A program made the translations under genes and the position numbers. A stretch of 5,251 nt of DNA from DHVE2 group archaeon (GTDB lineage Archaea; Thermoplasmatota; Thermoplasmata; Thermoplasmatales; Aciduliprofundaceae): NCBI GenBank assembly GCA_027056155.1, contig JALULR010000265.1, positions 1-5,251 of the forward strand, in the 5' to 3' direction. The notes beneath the pieces were generated by a model that was given only the letters and a program-made list of their open reading frames with translations, was not told the DNA's origin and did no database searches. This document shows positions 1 to 5,251 of this stretch, piece after piece (positions within the stretch are counted from its first letter, which is position 1; every line of letters starts with the position of its first letter).

Positions 1-665
1 AATATGTATAAACTTTCAAAAATATCATTAGATAATGGAAATAAAGTGATAGATGTGTATATACCATAGACAATAATCCAAATCACAGCCGGGCCATGCA
101 AAATATTTAAGAGTATATCATCTACCTTGTTCTTCGTGTATCTAACCAAACGCTTTAATAAGTACAAAGCGAAGAAGACTACTAGTCCAATAACTGTCCA
201 GAAAATAAATGCATTTAGAAAATTTCCCCAGTAACCCCACTCTTTTGGAAAAGGTATATCAAAATACACACCTTCGTAAATTTTCATTTTGAAATTGATA
301 ACTACCTCTATTGTCTTTGATTCAACAAGCCCTGTCTTATTGTACAGATCCACTGCTAAATCCATGTACCACTTATCTTTCGTAGATACCCGTGGTGCTG
401 TAAATGTTACCTTCACCTGTCTTGCCTCTCCAGAGTGTATTACACCGCTAGGCTGCTCTACTGAAATTTTCCAATCTGCCATATCTGGAGTTTTTACATA
501 GTAAAACAATGTTTCGTTGCGGTCATTAAATACTCCAAAATATATGCTAAAACTCTCGCCACCACGCACTGTTTTTTCAAAATTATTCGGCGAGATTTGC
601 GCGCTCACCGTGGTTGTTAAAAGAGTCACGAATAGAAACACTATCAAGAGGCGAGATACGTGCAT
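1..665 (-). CDS. Probable MscS-family mechanosensitive channel with secreted Ig-like ectodomain (3' end outside window)
   Basis: The first 221 residues are visible and the frame is still open at base 1. Residues 1-22 form a signal peptide: a short basic start, a hydrophobic run ([11 protein letters not shown]) and a VSA/Q cleavage site. Residues 25-125 look like an extracytoplasmic beta-sandwich of the NEW3/CARDB kind ([18 protein letters not shown], then [14 protein letters not shown]). A membrane helix spans about 148-170 and a second begins near 191. Between them, [19 protein letters not shown] resembles the loop ahead of the paired helices in archaeal MscS channels (basic, T-K, then DD). 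MscS proteins open under membrane tension and release solutes during hypo-osmotic shock; that role is inferred, because the pore helix and the cytoplasmic beta domain lie outside the window. The ATG at 665 directly follows an in-frame TGA, so no longer start exists. No ribosome binding site is visible, which fits leaderless translation. An alternative is another membrane protein with an Ig-like ectodomain. Confidence 0.72.
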   Translation of the reverse strand, partial: MHVSRLLIVFLFVTLLTTTVSAQISPNNFEKTVRGGESFSIYFGVFNDRNETLFYYVKTPDMADWKISVEQPSGVIHSGEARQVKVTFTAPRVSTKDKWYMDLAVDLYNKTGLVESKTIEVVINFKMKIYEGVYFDIPFPKEWGYWGNFLNAFIFWTVIGLVVFFALYLLKRLVRYTKNKVDDILLNILHGPAVIWIIVYGIYTSITLFPLSNDIFESLYI

Positions 666-675
666 TCAATAATGA

Positions 676-697
676 GAAAGAAAAAAGGTATAAAAAA
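676..697 (-). terminator. Oligo-T terminator candidate after the pyrophosphatase gene
   Basis: Three bases after the TGA stop at 703-701, the minus strand has a T6 run (697-692), then another T6 run (686-681) and a T3 (679-677). Archaeal RNA polymerase terminates at runs of T without needing a hairpin, so these tracts could end the hppA transcript. The first run overlaps the TATA box of the next gene, so one short stretch may serve both purposes. No hairpin is apparent. Confidence 0.4.
689..697 (-). promoter_or_regulatory. TATA box for the MscS-like gene, leaderless arrangement
   Basis: The minus strand reads TTTTTTATA here. Its centre (about 692.5) lies about 27 bases upstream of the A of the ATG at 665. 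Archaeal TATA boxes centre about 26-27 bases before the transcription start, so the predicted mRNA begins at or next to the start codon. This agrees with the lack of a ribosome binding site. The box lies within the 35-base gap after the pyrophosphatase stop codon. The transcription start is inferred. Confidence 0.55.
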
Positions 698-700
698 CTA

Positions 701-2758
701 TCAGTGTATGAAAAACGAGGCAAAAATTAGAGAGACTATACTCATCAACTTTATCAAAATATTCAGCGACGGCCCCGCGGTATCTTTAAGCGGGTCACCA
801 ACGGTGTCGCCAACAACTGCCGCCTTGTGTGCCTCACTTCCTTTGCCTCCTAATTCACCTTTTTCTATGTACTTCTTTGCATTATCCCAAGCACCGCCTG
901 CATTTGCCATATATATAGCAAGCAAGAACCCAGAGGCAATAGAGCCACCAAGCAAGCCACCGACCGCCTTCGCACCTAGCCCGGGAATCACACCCACAAC
1001 AACGGGCACGATAATGGCTAGCACTGTGGGCAGAATCATCTTCTTTATAGCAGCGTCGGTGGATATCGCTATACATCTGTTGTAGTCGGGCTTTGCCTTG
1101 CCTTCCAATATGCCCTTTATTTCTTTAAATTGCCTTCGAACCTCATTGACCATGTCCTCGGCGGCTATGCCCACTGCCTTGAGAGCGAGAGCAGAGAACA
1201 AGAAAGGCATCAATGCTCCGATGAATATGCCAACGGTTACTGCCGGGTCAGAGATGTCCATAGTCACGTTGCCCACAGAATTGGTATACGTGGCAAATAG
1301 CGCAAGAGCTGTAAGTGCTGCAGAGCCAATAGCAAAACCCTTGCCAATAGCAGCGGTAGTGTTGCCAATAGCATCTAGGTCCTCAGCGCGGGCGCGTACA
1401 TCCTCTCCAAGATGTGCCATCTCCGCAATGCCCGCTGCGTTATCTGCAACAGGCCCGTACGTATCCATGCTCAAGGTCATACCCAGTGTGCTAAGCATAC
1501 CCACCGCAGCTATAGCTAGTCCATACAAATCTGCAAGATAATACGCAATTAGAATTGCCACACTTACAGTTATGATTGGAATCACTGTGCTCATCATGCC
1601 TACACTCATACCAGTAATTAGATTAGTTGCTGCACCAGTGCCGCTCGCACGGGCAATTTCTTTGGTAGGCCCATACTTATCCGATGTATAGTACTCTGTT
1701 GAGAAACCTATCACTATGCCCGCACCTAGGCCAGAGAGCAGCGCAATAAACACATAGTACCATGGCACGATAATATCTTTTTGATGTACATCTTTCCCAA
1801 CTAAAATACCCTGCGCTCCGAGCATATAAAGCAAAATTCCTGCCAATATTGTCATCACAACAGCGCTGGTAATTACACCCGTATTCATGGCTTTTGACGG
1901 GTCCCTGTTTCTCATGGCTACAACCGCGCCAATACCTACTATGGAGGAAAGTATGCCTATGCCTGCTATCAACAACGGCAAAATCACAATATCATGCCAT
2001 ACTGACGCAAACATAACTCCTATGGCAATAGTAGCAATAATAGAATCTACATAACTCTCAAACAAGTCTGCACCCATTCCTGCAGTATCACCAACATCGT
2101 CTCCTACATTATCCGCTATAGCTGCAGGATTGCGCGCATCGTCCTCAGGAATGCCTGCTTCTATCTTGCCCACTAAATCTGCACCAACATCTGCTGCCTT
2201 GGTATATATCCCACCTCCAACTCTTGCAAAAAGCGCGATAGAGCTTGCACCAAATCCAAACCCAAACAGTATATTTGACAGATTTTCCGGAGATACAAAG
2301 CTCCTAAAAGCGAGATATATTACACTAACACCCACTACGCCTAAGCCCACAACGGTGAGCCCCATAACTGCACCTGAAGAAAAGGCAACTTTGAGCCCAG
2401 AATGTGTGTCTTCTTCGACTGCCTTGGCAGTGCGCACATTCGCTAGAGTGGCTATTCTCATACCTATGTTTCCCGCGAGGGCGGAAAAAGATGCACCTAC
2501 TACAAAAGCAATCCACGTGTATTCACTTATACTTTTACTATACAAGCTACCTATGTACAAGAGAATTGAAACAGCCACTATATATATTGATAAATACTTG
2601 TACTCCCTGTTCAAAAAAGTCATCGCTCCGTGCCTAATATATCCCGCAATCTCCACCATGGCGCCCTCTCCCTCGTCTTTCCTTTTGACATACACTGCAA
2701 ACAGGGCTGCCACGAACAGAGATATTATTCCGACTATCAAAGCAAAGTACTCCATCAT
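701..2758 (-). CDS. hppA: Membrane-integral ion-pumping pyrophosphatase, predicted K+-dependent
   Basis: This enzyme hydrolyses cytoplasmic pyrophosphate and pumps Na+ or H+ out across the membrane. The 685 residues match the usual length and could form the family's 16 helices. Visible signatures: [18 protein letters not shown] (181-198); GIPEDD (202-207); DNVGDDVGD (216-224), then ADLFESY (230-236); [17 protein letters not shown] (432-448); [10 protein letters not shown] (465-474); [12 protein letters not shown] (621-632); [21 protein letters not shown] (650-670). D190, D194, D216, D220, D224, D439, D651, D655 and D659 are the expected Mg-pyrophosphate ligands. A469 and G472 stand where K+-independent enzymes have Lys and Thr, so K+ dependence is predicted. 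E234 is the gate glutamate position of the Thermotoga Na+ pump; the pumped ion is unresolved. Two tandem ATGs (2758, 2755) occur; the first is five bases from GGTGAT. The gene has its own promoter after arcS and precedes the MscS-like gene. Confidence 0.97.
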   Translation of the reverse strand: MMEYFALIVGIISLFVAALFAVYVKRKDEGEGAMVEIAGYIRHGAMTFLNREYKYLSIYIVAVSILLYIGSLYSKSISEYTWIAFVVGASFSALAGNIGMRIATLANVRTAKAVEEDTHSGLKVAFSSGAVMGLTVVGLGVVGVSVIYLAFRSFVSPENLSNILFGFGFGASSIALFARVGGGIYTKAADVGADLVGKIEAGIPEDDARNPAAIADNVGDDVGDTAGMGADLFESYVDSIIATIAIGVMFASVWHDIVILPLLIAGIGILSSIVGIGAVVAMRNRDPSKAMNTGVITSAVVMTILAGILLYMLGAQGILVGKDVHQKDIIVPWYYVFIALLSGLGAGIVIGFSTEYYTSDKYGPTKEIARASGTGAATNLITGMSVGMMSTVIPIITVSVAILIAYYLADLYGLAIAAVGMLSTLGMTLSMDTYGPVADNAAGIAEMAHLGEDVRARAEDLDAIGNTTAAIGKGFAIGSAALTALALFATYTNSVGNVTMDISDPAVTVGIFIGALMPFLFSALALKAVGIAAEDMVNEVRRQFKEIKGILEGKAKPDYNRCIAISTDAAIKKMILPTVLAIIVPVVVGVIPGLGAKAVGGLLGGSIASGFLLAIYMANAGGAWDNAKKYIEKGELGGKGSEAHKAAVVGDTVGDPLKDTAGPSLNILIKLMSIVSLIFASFFIH

Positions 2759-2763
2759 ATTGT

Positions 2764-2769
2764 ATCACC
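2764..2769 (-). promoter_or_regulatory. Ribosome binding site of the pyrophosphatase gene
   Basis: The minus strand reads GGTGAT, five bases before the ATG at 2758 and eight before the ATG at 2755. It complements the ATCACC of the usual archaeal 16S rRNA 3' end. It supports a start at this ATG pair but does not decide between the two. Confidence 0.7.
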
Positions 2770-2795
2770 CTTTAAAGCCCGAATGCACAAACTTA

Positions 2796-2803
2796 ATATA
2801 AAA
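2796..2803 (-). promoter_or_regulatory. TATA box of the pyrophosphatase gene
   Basis: The minus strand reads TTTTATAT, just after the arcS stop codon (TAG at 2810-2808). Counting about 27 bases from its centre puts transcription start near 2772. This gives a leader of about 14 bases that still contains the GGTGAT ribosome binding site. It suggests hppA can be transcribed independently of arcS. The surrounding T/A-rich sequence could also help terminate the arcS transcript. Confidence 0.5.
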
Positions 2804-2807
2804 TTTA

Positions 2808-4289
2808 CTAGTGCTTTCCTCTGACTTTCACCGCCTTGCCCTTGCTCTCAGCCACCATATCATAATACGACATTCTCGCTGTACCCCATGCTCGTAGCTC
2901 GTCACCATATACGACTGCAACTTCGTCGCCAGCACGGATATCTTGCGTGGCGGATAGCACACCCGCTGCAAAAACATCGCCCTCTGGGTGAAAATCATCT
3001 ATATATACTGTATATTTTTCACTTGCAAAAAGTACTTCGGCAGAGCGCTCTGTTAGCGTGAGCATACCTCTGTGCATGTCGTAGCCAAATAATCTGCCAT
3101 TATCAACCTTTATATCGACTCGTGGGTACCTTCCCACAACCCGCGCGCTTGAAAAATCAAAATCCGCGCCAAACTGAAAAGCAGATAGTGTTTTAAAATT
3201 CTGCCTTAAAATCTCGCTCTTTGACACTCGAGTATCAAGTGCTTTAGTGCTCTTAGCAAGCCGTTCCAAGTCCCCGTCCCATATCATCTCCGCGCCATGG
3301 GATTTGAGTATATCTTCAAGAAAATCCATGCTCTTTGGAAGAAAAGAAATAATGTTCTTGTACCTATATTTTGTAAGAAGCCACTCAAGCATCTCAGAAA
3401 TCAGTTTTTTCTCTTCTTCGTACCAATGTCCAATTACAGGAATATCGTAGTTTTTAGCAGGGTAAAAAGACTCCAATTCTCTGGGCACCAAACCCAACGG
3501 CGAAGTGAGAATTACTTCGTGCATTGTGGATTTGATATATCTACCCATAAGCTTGTGGCTCTTTGATTGAGAGTAGGGCTTTCTGGCAGAGCAGGGAATA
3601 AGAAGCAGGTTCTCTCCATATTCTGGCTTAACATAGCGCTCATAGAGCCGATGTTTCCATCTCACTATATCTGGGCGGTACAGCGAGTTCATGCTCACCG
3701 CGTTAACACTCTCACTGTGAATTGGATAAAATTGCTCTATCACCTCATAATAATTAAGGTCCGCATACCTCAAAAGCTCTTGGCTCTTGTTATCAGGTAT
3801 GCCCTCAACGAGCTCTCGAAGGCGCCCCTCTCGAAGCGCACCCACTACCATGTGAAATATTCGCTCTGTATTTATATCATGGCATTCATCTGCTTTGCCC
3901 CACACAGTATAGCAATCTAGCTTTTCCATGCAATCGTCAAACACATCATAGCCAAGATAGAAAAGCACGGGTATTAGCGTAGCGGGAACGCCGGGAATAT
4001 AAAATATAGATTTATAGCCATACTTTTTTCTCAGACTCATGGTATAATCTACAAAATTTCTCGAGTTTTTCAAAAGAAAATTTGCGTTAGTGATTAGGTA
4101 TAATCCATCATCTAACTTTATCTCTTTTTGAACAAGGCTTGCTGGATATACAAGCTCTCTCTTAAGCTCATAATTTAAAAATTTATAGTTTTCATCTTCA
4201 ATCTTAACATCTTCCCCACATCTCAAAAGGTACGGAGTTTTTAAAGGAGCATCGAGCTCTTTTGCAAGTGCAAAGCGTTTAAGAAGCAT
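2808..4289 (-). CDS. arcS: Archaeosine synthase ArcS (tRNA preQ0 lysine transferase, TgtA2 type)
   Basis: ArcS joins lysine to the nitrile of preQ0 at position 15 of the tRNA D-loop; a radical SAM partner (RaSEA) then releases archaeosine. From the ATG at 4289 the protein has 493 residues. Residues 1-165 resemble a degenerate tRNA-guanine transglycosylase fold (PGVPATLIPVLFYLGYDVFD at 99-118; EGRLRELVEGI at 154-164). The ArcS core follows, with the family signature P-C-S-x-x-K-P-Y-x-x-S-x-S-H at 232-245. A linker domain leads to a C-terminal PUA RNA-binding domain (about 391-493; VDIKVDNGRLFGYDMHRGML, then GDVFAAGVLSATQDIRAGDEV). The usual transglycosylase zinc cysteines are not recognisable. 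The frame stays open upstream to 4427, but a longer start would overlap the zinc-finger codons of the preceding gene. The ATG at 4289 follows that gene's TAA with one base between, so translational coupling is likely. A TTG at 4298 is a less likely start. It probably shares an mRNA with the upstream gene. Confidence 0.92.
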   Translation of the reverse strand: MLLKRFALAKELDAPLKTPYLLRCGEDVKIEDENYKFLNYELKRELVYPASLVQKEIKLDDGLYLITNANFLLKNSRNFVDYTMSLRKKYGYKSIFYIPGVPATLIPVLFYLGYDVFDDCMEKLDCYTVWGKADECHDINTERIFHMVVGALREGRLRELVEGIPDNKSQELLRYADLNYYEVIEQFYPIHSESVNAVSMNSLYRPDIVRWKHRLYERYVKPEYGENLLLIPCSARKPYSQSKSHKLMGRYIKSTMHEVILTSPLGLVPRELESFYPAKNYDIPVIGHWYEEEKKLISEMLEWLLTKYRYKNIISFLPKSMDFLEDILKSHGAEMIWDGDLERLAKSTKALDTRVSKSEILRQNFKTLSAFQFGADFDFSSARVVGRYPRVDIKVDNGRLFGYDMHRGMLTLTERSAEVLFASEKYTVYIDDFHPEGDVFAAGVLSATQDIRAGDEVAVVYGDELRAWGTARMSYYDMVAESKGKAVKVRGKH

Positions 4290-4290
4290 A

Positions 4291-5251
4291 TTAATCAAAC
4301 TTGAATTCCTGCCCGCATACTTTGCATTTTCCAAGTCTCTTTGCGCATGGTACATGATAAGTGGCTCCGCAGTTATCACACACAACCATGTCCATGCCCG
4401 GCAAAATTGTGCCACGGCAAAATGCACACTTCACTTTTTCTTTTGCTTTCTCAATATGATATCCCTTTTTCTCCTCTTCTTCTAGTTTCTTGACAGGCAC
4501 ATTCATAGACTCAGTGTATTCTTTTCCATCAAACCGCGAATAACTCACAAACAAGTTGAGCACTTCTCCCATGCCCGCATCTAAATATATATCTTGCTCA
4601 TCTCTAACTCCCTTATCAACCTTGAGTAGCTCTATCGGAGATTCTGATTTATAAGCACCCCTTATCTGTATCTGCACATTCTGGGCATCTGCAGTTCCTA
4701 CATTTTCCACATTTAGTTTAGCAGTATATCTGTTATCTTCTGTCTTACCTATAATATCAACCCGTACCTTCAGCTTTGGCTCGAGTGAATCAATCATAGT
4801 GTTTAAATTAGACTTCAAATCTTCTAAATCCAACTGCGCACGCTCCATGTTCATTGGTGCATTTTCCTCAATTTCCTTAAGCTTCGAAATTAAATCGCCC
4901 ACTTTTAGACCTAGTGAAAGTGCAAACCTTAGCCGGTCCTTGACCTCCTCTAACTTCTTTCCAAACTCTTCCATAAATACTTTGTACTTTGCAATGAAAT
5001 CGTTGGACTCGTTATATATCCTTATCGCTTCCACGTAATTTTTAACTAAGCGCATCTTCTCGATTCTGTCTGCGTATTCCTTTGCAACATCTTCACTATA
5101 CTCTCCAATGCGCTTTAGTACCTTGTCTCTGAGAGTCTTTACATACTCATCTAAATACCTATTTAGGTTGTTTTCTACTTCTTGCAACAGCTTGAATATC
5201 TCCTCATAGTCTTTTTCTTCCATTAATGAGAGAATGTCATATAGTTTAGAG
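4291..5251 (-). CDS. Uncharacterised coiled-coil, CARDB-like and RING-like zinc protein (5' end probably outside window)
   Basis: I do not recognise this as a named protein. Residues are numbered from the ATG at 5223. Residues 1-147 are charged and helical with heptad-like spacing, likely coiled coil. Residues 148-245 look like a CARDB-type beta-sandwich (KLNVENVGTADAQNVQIQIR at 169-188). An acidic/basic linker leads to eight zinc ligands at 266-303: C-x2-C-x12-C-x2-C-x4-H-x2-C-x6-C-x2-C. This order is C4HC3, like RING/PHD cross-brace folds and the small prokaryotic RING families. No membrane segment or signal peptide is visible, so a cytoplasmic location is likely for this part. The ATG at 5223 has no ribosome binding site, and the frame stays open to the window edge, adding nine residues (SKLYDILSL) that continue the helical pattern. 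The true start is therefore probably further right. arcS begins one base after its TAA stop, so the two are probably co-expressed. The zinc module could bind protein or RNA; no function is assigned. Confidence 0.85.
   Translation of the reverse strand, partial: SKLYDILSLMEEKDYEEIFKLLQEVENNLNRYLDEYVKTLRDKVLKRIGEYSEDVAKEYADRIEKMRLVKNYVEAIRIYNESNDFIAKYKVFMEEFGKKLEEVKDRLRFALSLGLKVGDLISKLKEIEENAPMNMERAQLDLEDLKSNLNTMIDSLEPKLKVRVDIIGKTEDNRYTAKLNVENVGTADAQNVQIQIRGAYKSESPIELLKVDKGVRDEQDIYLDAGMGEVLNLFVSYSRFDGKEYTESMNVPVKKLEEEEKKGYHIEKAKEKVKCAFCRGTILPGMDMVVCDNCGATYHVPCAKRLGKCKVCGQEFKFD

Noticed and set aside
289..501. 70-residue open frame on the plus strand
   Set aside because: It is antisense to the MscS-like gene, which has a signal peptide, a coherent fold and a promoter. 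It has no visible start signal.
1098..1541. 147-residue open frame on the plus strand
   Set aside because: It lies opposite conserved hppA codons and has shadow-like composition. The frame at 660..1085 on the plus strand is rejected for the same reason.
2768..2780. Near-symmetrical string around CTTTAAAG before hppA, as a possible operator
   Set aside because: The perfect palindrome is only eight bases, and the flanking GGG and GGG do not pair. It is too short to support regulator binding in A/T-rich intergenic DNA.
2130..2801. 223-residue open frame on the plus strand
   Set aside because: It is antisense to the hppA 5' part and its promoter, is rich in Pro, Ser, Thr and Ala as expected for a shadow frame, and shows no recognisable domain.
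2808..2813. ACTAGT palindrome at the arcS stop codon, as an attachment site or restriction-linked repeat
   Set aside because: It is a single six-base palindrome with no second copy noticed and no mobile gene nearby.
4290..4427. Longer arcS start giving 46 extra N-terminal residues (ATG at 4427 or at 4355)
   Set aside because: This stretch encodes the zinc ligands of the preceding gene in another frame, and the extra residues do not resemble the start of an ArcS. The ATG at 4289 sits right after the upstream stop and is followed by the expected RFALAKEL segment.
5239..5244. CTATAT as a TATA box for the zinc-finger gene
   Set aside because: It is about 18 bases from the ATG at 5223, so transcription would start inside the gene. 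It also lies within a frame that is still open.

Overview
The window looks archaeal, most likely euryarchaeal. It encodes an archaeosine synthase (ArcS), a tRNA-modification enzyme of archaea. Its intergenic gaps hold A/T-rich TATA boxes at archaeal spacing, and one gene has a GGTGAT ribosome binding site of the archaeal type. I cannot place it more finely with confidence; a Thermoplasmata-related lineage is possible but is only a guess.

All four genes lie on the minus strand, so transcription runs from high to low coordinates. From right to left they are: (1) a gene open to the right edge (4291..5251), encoding a long helical/coiled-coil region, a CARDB-like beta-sandwich and a C-terminal RING-like C4HC3 zinc module; (2) arcS (2808..4289), which starts two bases below the last base of the previous stop codon and is probably co-transcribed and translationally coupled; (3) a membrane-integral pyrophosphatase, hppA type (701..2758), with its own TATA box and ribosome binding site in the 48-base gap after arcS; (4) the N-terminal part of a probable MscS-family mechanosensitive channel (1..665), with a signal peptide and an Ig-like ectodomain, running off the left edge. 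Gene 4 has a TATA box placed so that its mRNA would be leaderless. There is no gene-free stretch longer than about 50 bases.

The two left genes act in the membrane: an ion-pumping pyrophosphatase, predicted K+-dependent, beside a probable osmotic safety valve. This suggests ion and turgor homeostasis, although they seem to have separate promoters. The two right genes may form a unit linking tRNA archaeosine-15 synthesis to an uncharacterised zinc-finger protein. That protein is the least explained gene here and the best candidate for something undescribed. I see no mobile element, CRISPR array, rRNA or tRNA.
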